Positions 23,491 through 32,948 of a stretch of 64,000 nt of DNA are shown piece after piece. How positions within the stretch are numbered: the first letter of the stretch is position 1; each line of letters begins with the position of its first letter. Source of the stretch: Septoria linicola (lineage: Eukaryota; Ascomycota; Dothideomycetes; Mycosphaerellales; Mycosphaerellaceae); assembly GCA_024114885.1 (NCBI GenBank), contig CP099429.1, positions 1,736,001 through 1,800,000 of the forward strand, given 5' to 3'. Under the pieces are notes generated by a model. The model did no database searches. It was not told the origin of the DNA and saw only the letters and a list, made by a program, of their open reading frames with translations. The translations under genes were made by a program, and so were the position numbers.

Positions 23491-24152
23491 AAGCTACGAG
23501 CGATGGTGCGCAGATAGTATAGTTTAGTCATATCGTGTCAGGATATGTACATAACACGAACCTCACGAATACCAAACGTCGCGGCTGATGCGGGGCGAAG
23601 CTTCCAACGTGAGCCAAAATCAGGGTCGAATGTATCAACTCAGCCTTATCGCGTTCTTGTCTACTCAAGCCGCCGTATCTAGAACGCCAATTGCAAGCGA
23701 TTGCGATCGTGGCGCTACTCTGCACTGCTGTCAGGCAAGATAATTGCCAGGCCCAGAGAAACAGCCAGATTAGCTGTTCCAAGTCAGCGATCTTTCCGGA
23801 CAAGCAACGACTATGTCGTTAGGACGGCATCAGAGTAATTGCCTAGACAGCCTAGATACCACTCGCTTGGCAGCAGTATACATTGGAGAGCGCGTTCGTT
23901 TGTCAGCTTGGAGATTGGCTTCCTCGATCAAGCATTTGAAATGCATGTTCTCCACCCGTTCACACACTGCATTGGGCACAGCCTGGAGCTACACTGCATC
24001 GATCAGTCTCGGGCACTAGGGAAGCATTGCTGTGATCCAAAGCAAAGACAGAAAAATCTCGAGATCTCATTCACACATTCTACTGATCCACTTGGTTCAT
24101 TCGTTCAGTCATGATCATTGTACACTTCTCACGGCAGCCTCTCAACCCTCCT
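23491..24152. other. Intergenic, no supported gene
   Basis: Contains only short ORFs (largest 23528-23803 on the minus strand) with no recognisable domain. It should include the upstream region of the regulator gene and the 3' end of the calponin-homology gene. Confidence 0.5.
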
Positions 24153-27024
24153 TCACCCCTCCTCTTCATGCGGCACCAACGGCAGAAGCCTGCTCGCCAG
24201 GAAAGCAAGATTGCTCACCACGGTCTCCTGACTAGTAACAACACCAATCGAGCCAGCTAGTTTTTCCGCAAACGCGTTGCTGCAGCCGAAAGCCCGTAGC
24301 TGCGCATGAACAATCATCGGGTCTGGCGAGGTCCATGGCCCTTCTTGCTGGATTGGCAAGTACTTCGTAAAAGCGTCAAGGATTGCCGAGTACACCTGGC
24401 CGTCGGTGAAGGAAGTTGAGAGGTTGTCAACGCGTATGTCAACCTTCTCAGCGTAAGCAGAAGCCCACTGGCGGAGTAGATCTTCTTGCTCGAGCGGAGT
24501 GCTCGGTAAAGTATCCGATGTGCTTGCTGTGCTGCCACTAATTCGATTGATGTCTGCGGTGAGCTTCGTCCAGTCAATGAGAGTAGGCAGACCGTAGGTG
24601 CTGACGAGGGACCACAGAAGACTGAGACTCTTCTCGCGATGGCCATTGACAATATCATCTGCTTCGATATCTCCAACAACGTTGCAGGCGGCCACACTGT
24701 GATTCGAAAGCGCTTGTAAGGAGACCTGAACATTATATGCTTGCTGTGAATGACCAGTAGCGGGCAGCTTGAGGCACTGCGACAGAGCTCTGTTATCGTA
24801 TGCTAGCGTTTCGACCAAACGTGTAAGGAAGACGCCGTCGCGGAAGTCCTTCGCGATGTTGTCTACACGGTAGACCACCTCGTGAAGAGCATCTTGACTG
24901 TAGTTGATCTCGTACTGCAAGTGCTTCAGCACGCGCATGATGTCGCCGCAAGCAGGAAGCATCATGCCGCCAAGCATCTGCACGATGGCTGTCGTTGTCT
25001 TCTTCTCGGATGTCGATTTGATCAGACAGCCTCCGTCGACAATGCCAGACTCCGCAGCTTGGTCGAGCAGCCAGATGAGCATGAGACTCCGAAGCATAGT
25101 CTTCTCCCAACGCGCGAAGTCAGAGTCTTCACCCGCCAGCTTCGGTACCGTGTCAACGTCAACAACACAAACGAAGAAGTCCTCCAGGAATGCCATGTAA
25201 TCGCGCTTGCCGGCTTTCGGGTCCAGTGAAGAGCCTGGAGAGCTGGTAGGAGATCTTGAAATCTGCCTGCCTGCAACAACTTGTACAGCTTCTGCAAGAA
25301 GCTTGTGATTGAAAGTGTCCAGCCACATGCGCATGAGGCGCCTTCGGAGAGCAAGATCTTGGCTTGGCTGGTGTGCGCTGACAGTTGACCGTGGATGGGC
25401 AAGCGCGCCACAACTCAATGAGGCCTGCAGGCGGCTGTGGAGCATCGTTACTTCTGGGCGATTGTAAATCTCGATCAGCTGGTCTCGGAGAGGCTTGCCA
25501 GTGATATGGATCGTTGGCGCTGGCGATGTGACTTCGAAGATACGATTGATGACTTCTGTCAGTGCGGTTTCCTGGTAGCTCAGCCACTTGTCCTCGTACA
25601 AAGCCGGCTCTGAAAGATTGCCTTCCAGAACGGCGTACTTTTGAAGTTTGGCGACTTGTTGCTCGCTGCGTTTCGAGGCAATGAAGTCACGTATCCTCTG
25701 CTTCTCCTCATCTGCGTACGTAGGGGCTGTAGTCGAATGTGTTGTAGAGTCCAGAGCAGACTTTGTGGCAGCTCTGCTGTCAATTGACGCGCGATTCGAG
25801 GTGTTAAATTTTGTGACAGGAACTCGTGTAATGCTCCTGATCGGCTCGTGTCTGGGCCGATCTGGTCGGAGACCGTTGTTGAGACTACCCTTCAAACCCG
25901 GCCGTGACGGGGGAAGCACCGTAGTAAGCTGCGCGTGTGGTCTTGGTACGATGGATTGTCGGTTGCGAGTAGCCTGAGTCGGTGCATACAAGGAACGCGG
26001 GCGGGCTTTTGGTTCAGCTGGTCCACTGACACCTAATGGCTTCATGCTCTTCTGTATGACCGCGCGGCCAGCGGGTGGCAGGTTCTCTTTACCAGTGTTC
26101 CTATCAGTAATGTCAGTGAGAGACAGAATAGCAAAAGAGGTGGGAGGCATACGCTCCAGCAACGTCCCATCCTGGCATGTTCTCGGTGGAGGGCGTTTCG
26201 CGCAACGGTAGTCGCTTCGGTGCAGCCATAAGGGATTGTCGCGGTTTGCGGACTGGCTCTTGTTCCGTACTCTCATGAGTCTGGCTTTGCGATGGGTGCT
26301 GAACGGGAAGTCTTGGAAGGTGGAATGTGTCATCAATACGACCTGTATTGTCGCGAGCGCCGGGATGGATCGTCATCACTGTCGTATCTTCTGGCACGAA
26401 AATGGTCTGTCGTCGTGGTGGCTTTCTCACTGTAGAGCCTATCATGTTCGTGGCTCTCGCCGATGCTGTGTTGCCGGCGGCAGGCAGAGCCTGATCTGTG
26501 CGAATCTCCGCAATGCCATTCATCCTTCGCAAGGTGAAATCTCCTTGCCCGGCAACTGGTCCACGACTACCTGCCATGCTCATTCGTGGTCGAGCAGTCA
26601 CACCGCGACTCTGATGTGTGCTTCCGCTCTCAATGCCAACGCTTCTGCCATCACTGGTGCCGAGGTTGCCAGTACCAACGCCGATGCTAGGTCGTCCACC
26701 TTGAGGTCGCTTCGCAGCCGGCCTCCCAAGCAACACTGAAGCCTGACTCTTCGCAGGCGCAATGCTTTCCTGGACTCCGAAGTTCATCTCCTCTTCCTCA
26801 CCCACATCCTCAAAGATAGTGATTGGTGCAGCCTTCTTCTTTGGTGGCCCCAGTACCATGCTTCGCCGTCTGGGCTTGATACCAGTGAGTGGCTGATCAA
26901 TAGCTCTTGTGTAATCAATATTTGCTGTGTCCTCCCCGAAAAGCTCAAACGAGCTGACACGTCGATGCGAGGGATCCAGATGTGTTGCCGGGCAGGGCGT
27001 TTGCGAGGCTGTGATAGACGACAT
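24153..27024 (-). CDS. Asp/ASPM-like calponin-homology domain protein (spindle/microtubule-associated)
   Basis: Two exons, 26153-27024 and 24153-26100, joined across a 52-bp intron (26101-26152, donor gtatgc, acceptor gatag), give about 939 aa. The first two thirds are low-complexity and basic, with many S/T-P sites. From about residue 650 there is a calponin-homology domain (GDIMRVLKHLQYEI, HEVVYRVDNIAKDFRDGVFLTRL) of the type found in Asp/ASPM. A second CH segment follows (LLRQWASAYAEK, FTDGQVYSAILDAF). IQ repeats of animal ASPM are not seen, as is usual for the short fungal forms. Expected role: spindle-pole and microtubule organisation in mitosis. I chose the second Met (MSSITAS); the upstream one at 27072 would add 16 residues. 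Confidence 0.85.
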
Positions 27025-27540
27025 GATTGCGGCAGTCCCTTTGTTGCTGACGCAGGAGTGCAAAGCTCTCACCGCGATCTGCCACGCAGCGTCCGCGCAG
27101 CGAGTGAATCCTGGATGCTGTTATCTCCTCAGTGAAGCTCTGGAGTGAAACGTAGAGGTGTGAAGTCATGGAATAAGGGTCCTTGATGTTTGGTCGGTTG
27201 TTGCCATGACAACGGTCGATCAAAAGGCTTCATGGCCAATTGTCGCTAGCCTAGACCTAGACTCACGATAACATGTCACATCGCTGTCGTTGAGTACTTC
27301 GCATGGAGTGACAGCCGTGAAGACCAGCGCCCATTCGTCGTGCATGTGTTGGAAGAGTCACCTACCGAGCAATGAAGCACCCGTGGGCTGACGAAGACGG
27401 AAAGTCGGAATAAATCCGTGATTGAGATATCGTACAAGTTGTGCAGCGTGTGTTCCCGTCGTGATCATCGCCGGTAGACGTGAGTGTATTGTGTGGTGTA
27501 TGGCCACAGACATCTCACCTGGGGAAGCGCGCGGATCTCG
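27025..27540. other. Intergenic between two minus-strand genes
   Basis: About 0.5 kb without a supported gene. It should contain the promoter of the calponin-homology gene (right-to-left) and the 3' end of the next gene. No notable repeat seen. Confidence 0.5.
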
Positions 27541-28626
27541 TCAACCTTCAGCATAGTTCCTCAGCCGCTCCAGTGCCATGAGCGCGTCGACACTTTTCAT
27601 ATCCTTCAGAATGACCATCGGTCCTTCACGAGTGCCTGTGTTTTTAGATAGCTGCCTCACGTGAAGCTCACCACACAGCATGTGCAGGTCGTACTCTGCA
27701 CTTGTCCTGCCTCCACCAGAAAGTGCGCCTTCGCTTGCTTTGCATCGTAGAACAGCTGCCACCTGCCCAACATCGACTTCATCGACAGTCTTGAGCAAAC
27801 CCAATTTACCAACTTTGCTCAATCCCTCCACGACGTCCTTCCTCTTCACCTCCAACACCACTTCCGCCATATTGACATCCCACTCCCACTCCTTCGAAGG
27901 GTTGACACCTCCCTCTCCAGGTCTCTTCGTCAACTTTGCATACTCCTCTCTTGCTTTCTGATTCGCCAGCTTGACGTATCGTCCCATCTTGCCTCTTTTC
28001 TCACCAAGTGCTTTGACAGCAGAATATGTAGCCTGGACGTACGAAGCTTGGCTGATCATGCCTTTAGGGTGGAAGCCAGTCTGTGGTGTGAGGAGCTTGT
28101 AGAAAGGCTTTCCACTGCTGCTGCCAGACTTGGTAGTGTGCGGCGCTTTGGTGGAATCTGTCTCTTGCGCGGCAGGCACGAATAAGCCGAATGGCAGGAG
28201 GAAGTGGCTTGGAAGTCTCGCTCGAGAAAGAGCGCAGAGACGGATAGGTGTCGCGAGAGCGCGAGCATATGGGTTCATCGCGAGCTCTTTTTGAAATGGC
28301 GTCAAGTCGGACTGATCAAGCTTCTTTGGTGACCGTTGTGTCTGGTCCTGCTGCTGCAGCTTTGGAAGCTTGTGCTTGTTCCGAGCTTGCAGGTAGATTG
28401 GATCCATGATAGGCGAGATCGGAAGAGGTCGATTGCCATACTGGCGAGTTCGCAGCGTTCGCATGCCATCGTCGGAGATGATTGTTGGCTCAGAGGAAGA
28501 GATCTCGCTGGTGGGAGCTGACTCGATGGTGGTTGAAGCGTTTCGGCATTGCTTGGTGGAGCTACAACGTGCCACAGCTACGGAACGTAGACTGGGCAGT
28601 CTTGTCAGTTGCATCACATGTTGCAT
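27541..28626 (-). CDS. Probable mitochondrial protein of unknown function
   Basis: A single-exon frame of 361 codons from the Met at 28626; an upstream Met at 28704 would give 387 aa. I prefer the shorter start because it opens with an Arg-rich, acid-free stretch (MQHVMQLTRLPSLRSVAVAR) that looks like a mitochondrial presequence. A conserved-looking core (NPYARALATPIRLCALSRARLPSHFLL) is followed by a Gly/Ser linker and a basic region (KMGRYVKLANQKAREEY). The style recalls fungal mitochondrial ribosomal or mRNA-maturation proteins, but I do not recognise the family. Confidence 0.65.
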   Translation of the reverse strand: MQHVMQLTRLPSLRSVAVARCSSTKQCRNASTTIESAPTSEISSSEPTIISDDGMRTLRTRQYGNRPLPISPIMDPIYLQARNKHKLPKLQQQDQTQRSPKKLDQSDLTPFQKELAMNPYARALATPIRLCALSRARLPSHFLLPFGLFVPAAQETDSTKAPHTTKSGSSSGKPFYKLLTPQTGFHPKGMISQASYVQATYSAVKALGEKRGKMGRYVKLANQKAREEYAKLTKRPGEGGVNPSKEWEWDVNMAEVVLEVKRKDVVEGLSKVGKLGLLKTVDEVDVGQVAAVLRCKASEGALSGGGRTSAEYDLHMLCGELHVRQLSKNTGTREGPMVILKDMKSVDALMALERLRNYAEG

Positions 28627-29237
28627 GTATGTGTAGACAGAAGAAGAGGAGCCATGGAAGAGAAGGACACGGGAAAGCCAAGGCCGCGTCGAATCGCGGA
28701 ACATACGCTAGCAAGGAGCGGGCTTCCGCGCTGAGAGAGAGGCTGCATAGTACAGCAAGGCTTCAATATACCAGTGTAGCGCATGTGAACGAAAGCATGT
28801 CAATCAAAGCAAAGGGGCGGGGAAAACAAAACATGGAGAAGTAAAGATGTGTATATCGAGCCGAGTCAATTTATATTGACCATCAAATGCTAGCATAAAC
28901 ACTATACACTAACACAAGTATCGAAGTAGAAGTAGTATCTAGAAGTAATGCTACTCAAAGTATTAGGCCGTCGGTCGTCAAGACTCCCGTATTCCAGCCA
29001 GTGCTACAGAGTAGCTCCTACCTGTACTGACAAAGCGACTCCCAATCGATCACGAAGTGAATGTCAAGCAAAATGTTATCCCAAATGTATGGACCATCTT
29101 TTATTAGTTGAGCTTCCGTATTCCAGCCAGTGCTACATAGTAGCTCCTACCTGTACTGACAAAGCATTGTCCGAAAAGCCTATAGTCGAAGAAGATTAAA
29201 GCGCGACTCACCTATCGTACACAGCACCGCGGTCCGT
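28627..29237. other. Intergenic with a 50-bp direct repeat
   Basis: Holds two copies of a 50-bp sequence at 28987-29036 and 29116-29165, starting ccgtattccagccagtgcta, with one visible mismatch. They lie 129 bp apart, between the start of the mitochondrial-protein gene and the 3' end of the cysteine-rich gene. A + strand ORF (28948-29199) simply translates the repeats and is not supported as a gene. Confidence 0.7.
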
Positions 29238-29525
29238 TTAGCAACAGCCAAAGAGGAAGAAGAGAGATGCCGCATAGTCAGCGCGGTTCTTGACGGCGCA
29301 GCAGCAATCGCTGATGTTCTGGCGGCAGATGGGGCAGATGTCCGAGAAGAAAGTGTTCTTCACGGCGCAGCAGCAGTCGCTGATGTTCTGGCGGCAGATG
29401 GGGCAGGTGTCGGAGAAGACGAAGATGCTGTTCTTGACGGCGCAGCAGCAATCGCTAATGTTCTGGCGGCAGATGGGGCACGTATCGTAGCCCATCATGG
29501 CCGAGCAGCAGTTGGAGGAGCACAT
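29238..29525 (-). CDS. Small cysteine-rich protein with three near-identical CPIC..CCC repeats
   Basis: A 95-aa intronless frame. After MCSSNCC, the block CPICRQNISDCCCAVKN occurs three times without change, separated by short F/S/V spacers. The C-terminus is a short hydrophobic segment ending GCC. Twenty of 95 residues are Cys. The DNA beneath is a tandem array of a 51-bp core at 29287-29337, 29356-29406 and 29431-29481. Invariant Cys spacing (C-x2-C-x6-CCC), repeated modules and no signal peptide suggest metal binding, as in metallothioneins, but no known family is matched. CPIC also resembles half a RING knuckle; the rest of a RING is missing. The + strand repeat ORF (29290-29490) is its shadow. 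Confidence 0.7.
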   Translation of the reverse strand: MCSSNCCSAMMGYDTCPICRQNISDCCCAVKNSIFVFSDTCPICRQNISDCCCAVKNTFFSDICPICRQNISDCCCAVKNRADYAASLFFLFGCC

Positions 29526-30350
29526 CTTGTCAGAGGACCAGAAGTGCGGGTTGGAGTTGGGGTTTTCGTTGTCGGGTGCACAGTCGAGAAAGAGTCAGGG
29601 GAGTCTTGATTATTTGCCTGAAACAAGAAGAGTCGTCTGATCGTCGTATCTGAGTACTGTGTAGAGAAGAAACCTGAAGGTCGGGTTGTCAACGAAGATT
29701 ATATAATGCATCATCGTTTGCGCGGCAGTGCAAAGAGCATTGTGTCGCACGCTCTGGCCAGACTAACGCATAGTGAATGTGAAGAAGGGCATTGTGTGGC
29801 GCTGTGACAGGCGCTTGGTCTGTACAAAGAACGCAGTCCAGAGATGTGTAGTGCCTTTGTCATATATGCTGACAATGCTTTTGTGGTGGAACGGGAGTAC
29901 GATTCGCCTCCAAGCAAGCTTCTTGTTGCAGAGATGGAATCGCTTTGTTCAGATCCTTCGTTGACATGGACATTATCGTTTGTTTCGTGATTCCGGCAGA
30001 TGTTGAACAATGCCTTACAGCTTTGCTGTACGTAGAGACGTGTCATTGTTCGACACAGTGGCTGGCTCCAAGCACGAAAGATGCCAGAGGAAAGAAGTCT
30101 TGCTGGTAGCTGCTGATATGGCCTTCATTGCCACAATTCGGCATTGCCCAGTAGTAGTATCCATGGTGCAGCTACGGCTGGTAGGAGTAGTGCGATCGGT
30201 GGTGTTACATTCGATATCTGTGTGCAGAAGAAGAGGATGGTGAAGGAGCTCGAGAAAGGCAGCAGGTGGAGTCGGGCAAGCTAGCCGCAAACGACAGCTT
30301 CATCGACGTTCACGCGACATGACCGCCACTCTGTCCAACAACAATCGAGC
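29526..30350. other. Divergent intergenic region upstream of the Cys-rich and clpP genes
   Basis: Short overlapping ORFs on both strands, none with a domain. It lies between the starts of two divergent genes (Cys-rich, minus; ClpP, plus) and so should contain both promoters. Confidence 0.5.
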
Positions 30351-31133
30351 ATGGATTCATTCATTGCCCGCTCGAGCTTGCGGGCCACCAGAGCACATGT
30401 TCTCCGTCAAACGTGTCTGCGACAATCGCGCCGCAACTTCAGCCTTCCGCCCTTCTCTTCACCCCTCCAAGGCCAATCTTCCACCACCACCACCACCAAC
30501 AATGCATCTCCTCCCCGCTCCGCCATGCCCATGCCCTTTGTCACCGACATGACCAATGGAGCATGGCACACCTCCGACATCTTCTCGCGTCTGCTCAAAG
30601 AACGCATCGTCTGCCTCAATGGCGAGGTCGAGGAAACCATCTCTGCCTCCATTGTTGCCCAACTGCTCTTCCTCGAAGCAGACAACCCATCCAAGAACAT
30701 CAACCTCTACATCAACTCTCCCGGAGGCAGCGTCACCGCTGGACTGGCAATCTACGACACCATGCAATACATCCAGTCTCCCGTCACCACAATCTGTCTC
30801 GGTCAAGCTGCATCGATGGGCAGTTTACTGCTATGCGGTGGCGCAAAGGGACAGCGATACTGCCTGCCTCACTCGCGCATCATGGTGCATCAGGTGTCGG
30901 GAGGCTACAGTGGACAAGCGAGTGACATTGCCATTCATGCACGGGAGATTCTGAGAGTGAGGGAGCAGTTGAACAAGATTTATCAGACACATTTGCCCAC
31001 GCACAAGAGTCTGGAGGAGATTGCGAGTGTCATGGAGAGGGACTTCTTCATGAGTGCCGAAGAGGCGAAAGAGTGGGGCATTGTGGACGAGGTGCTGGAC
31101 CGGAGAGCGAAGAAGGATGATGATGCGAAGTGA
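30351..31133 (+). CDS. clpP: Mitochondrial ATP-dependent Clp protease proteolytic subunit
   Basis: A 260-aa intronless frame. The Arg-rich, acid-free N-terminus of about 55 residues looks like a mitochondrial presequence and is followed by a full ClpP core. The Ser-His-Asp triad is in place: Ser155 in GQAASMGS, His180 in IMVHQ and Asp231 in RDFFMS, with spacing close to that of E. coli ClpP (S97, H122, D171). LYINSPGGSVTAGLAIYDTM is the family signature. ClpP forms a tetradecameric chamber that degrades substrates unfolded by ClpX in the matrix. Yeasts such as Saccharomyces lack ClpP; filamentous fungi can keep it. Extra lysines and aspartates end the protein. Confidence 0.95.
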   Translation: MDSFIARSSLRATRAHVLRQTCLRQSRRNFSLPPFSSPLQGQSSTTTTTNNASPPRSAMPMPFVTDMTNGAWHTSDIFSRLLKERIVCLNGEVEETISASIVAQLLFLEADNPSKNINLYINSPGGSVTAGLAIYDTMQYIQSPVTTICLGQAASMGSLLLCGGAKGQRYCLPHSRIMVHQVSGGYSGQASDIAIHAREILRVREQLNKIYQTHLPTHKSLEEIASVMERDFFMSAEEAKEWGIVDEVLDRRAKKDDDAK

Positions 31134-31674
31134 GAGGATCGCATCGAGAGTGATGCCTTGATTGCAGTCATGTTCACTTCGAGTCCACAAGAGGAATGGA
31201 GAAGGCCAAGATCGAACTGGCTTCCCTCACGGTCACGCTTTTACCTGACGTAGATTGGCCTTGCTCTTGCATTCCGTCTCGATTGAGACGAGGGCCGCGA
31301 GGTTCTTACCACTGGACTGCATATCCGAACTCATGGAAAGGCTCTCCTCTGGGAAGGATACGAAGCTTGACGTAGGATGTGCCAGGCGATTGTTTGCTCG
31401 TAGCAAGCGTTTCCCTGTTCACGTGTGGTGAGCTGACTCGCACTGACGGGAAACGCGATGATGGTACTACTGGACGACTACATTCGAACGATGCTACAAC
31501 CATCTTCTATGCAGTACGCGAAGCATGTCGCAGTCACCTTGGCCGACTCGTTGCTCATCGCAGGCAAGTCTTTGTGTCGTGCCTTCGCGGCGGCCGTGGA
31601 AGAAGTGATGTCTACAATATGTGTGACCTGTGGCCACTTAGTCCCTCAAATGCTTTCGGCATTGCATCAATACT
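31134..31674. other. Intergenic, no supported gene
   Basis: About 0.54 kb between two co-oriented genes; short ORFs only. Presumed 3' UTR of clpP and promoter of the following gene. Confidence 0.5.
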
Positions 31675-32706
31675 ATGGAATCTGGCAGTATGGACTCGCA
31701 GGCAAACAGCGCGGTTGCTGATGAAGAGCCTGGCCACGCAGAGGACGAATTGAAGGAGGTGGTGGCGTCTGCCCCTCCGATCTATCATTTGGCTCCACGA
31801 ACGCACTCACGAACATACCTCGCAGCCCCAAATCATCCTTTCGAGACCTTCTCGGGCTGCGACCCAAACGACTTGCACATGAATATCATTAGAGTTGCGC
31901 GCACCGCCCCAGCTCCTCCATTTCTACATGGTCGTTTCCAGGCCGTGCAGGGCCTTCCCTCTTCAGTCACAGACACAGAATCAATCGATCCTAGACTTCC
32001 CGGAACGATCGATCCAAGACTAGCTCCTATCGCTCGCGAATGGGAGTACGGCACGAGCTTTCCTCGTGACCATGCTTCGTGGGAGAAGGCACCGCAGGAA
32101 CAGCCTCGATATGAACCGTGGCTCGACCCAAATCTCGAACAACAGGATAGAGCAGCCAAAGCCTGCGAAGAGCATAGCCAGCCCCTCGCACGAGACGAGG
32201 CAGATGAGTATGGCGAGACTCAACAAGAGCTTGCAGAGCTCGCATCGAGTGCAGTCGCCATTGTACGCCATGATCCTACAATCCCAGGCCGCAGACTCTA
32301 CCATTCGCACCCCCAAACACGCCCCGCGTTCAGAGCTCCCCCCACCGCCCTCCGCCGCAAGACAACCAACGCCTCCCCTCCCTCCCAGCCGCCACCAGAC
32401 ACAACATACTCTCATGGCACTCTTCCCATCTCCCCAGAAATCCTCTCCCTCGTCACACAAATCAAATCCCTCCCCCGCAAACACAAAAAAGGCAGCGGAG
32501 GAGGAGGCGGCTACCCTATGCCAACCAAGCTCCGCTCGATCCCCGGCATGAACAGTCGAAATGGATACATGAGTAAATCTTCCCCATTGATGAAGTGGTA
32601 TGGGGATACGAGGCTGTTTACGGAGAAGTGGTGGAAGTGGTTGTATGTGGGGGGCAAGGCGCGGAGGGAGTTGGAGAGGGAGTTGGGGGAGAGTGATGAG
32701 TTGTAG
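31675..32706 (+). CDS. Hypothetical protein with a Trp/Lys-rich C-terminus
   Basis: A 343-aa single-exon frame that I do not recognise. The first 250 residues are polar, with two SIDPRL/TIDPRL segments near 100-115 and Pro-rich stretches, and look disordered. The last 60 residues differ: MPTKLRSIPG, then SPLMKWYGDTRLFTEKWWKWLYV, then an Arg/Glu helix (KARRELERELGE). No signal peptide or membrane span is clear. It is probably nuclear or cytosolic, but nothing in the sequence fixes a function. MDSQANS a few codons in is an alternative start. Confidence 0.6.
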   Translation: MESGSMDSQANSAVADEEPGHAEDELKEVVASAPPIYHLAPRTHSRTYLAAPNHPFETFSGCDPNDLHMNIIRVARTAPAPPFLHGRFQAVQGLPSSVTDTESIDPRLPGTIDPRLAPIAREWEYGTSFPRDHASWEKAPQEQPRYEPWLDPNLEQQDRAAKACEEHSQPLARDEADEYGETQQELAELASSAVAIVRHDPTIPGRRLYHSHPQTRPAFRAPPTALRRKTTNASPPSQPPPDTTYSHGTLPISPEILSLVTQIKSLPRKHKKGSGGGGGYPMPTKLRSIPGMNSRNGYMSKSSPLMKWYGDTRLFTEKWWKWLYVGGKARRELERELGESDEL

Positions 32707-32733
32707 TTTGTGGAAAGAAGAACGGAACTGGCA

Positions 32734-32757
32734 GGGAGGGAGGGAGGGAGGGAGGGG
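32734..32757 (+). repeat. (GGGA)n tract, potential G-quadruplex
   Basis: Six successive runs of three or more G separated by single A lie just 3' of the preceding stop codon, in a likely 3' UTR. Four such runs are enough to meet the usual quadruplex rule. Confidence 0.8.
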
Positions 32758-32840
32758 TTGAGATGGGATGGGGAGGAGAGATGTAGAAGGGAAGAGATAG
32801 AGGGGGGGAAGTGAAGGAATGCATGAGGCAGAAGTCCGTC

Positions 32841-32861
32841 CATGCATGCATGCATGCATGC
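32841..32861. repeat. (CATG)n microsatellite
   Basis: Five tandem CATG units form a fully self-complementary tract between the convergent ends of the hypothetical protein gene and LCB1. Confidence 0.85.
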
Positions 32862-32948
32862 CAAAAGTATTAACAATTAAAACGTGAGACTCGGGTGCTC
32901 AACTGAATCAATTCCTTCCTTGAAACTTCCTCATATATACTTATTGTC

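Noticed and set aside
23528..23803. 91-codon minus-strand ORF upstream of the regulator
   Set aside because: Short, without a domain, and not joinable to the Zn(II)2Cys6 gene by visible splice sites.
29287..29481. CRISPR-like direct repeats with spacers
   Set aside because: Only three units, coding and in a eukaryotic genome; these are protein-coding tandem repeats.
29290..29490. + strand repeat ORF (TAQQQSLMFWRQMG repeats)
   Set aside because: It is the complement of the CPIC..CCC repeat array; the Cys-rich strand has the longer frame with its own start and distinctive Cys spacing.
32020..32859. 279-codon minus-strand ORF opposite the hypothetical protein
   Set aside because: It includes translation of the GGGA and CATG tracts and Pro/Ser/Leu low complexity; the + strand frame is more protein-like.
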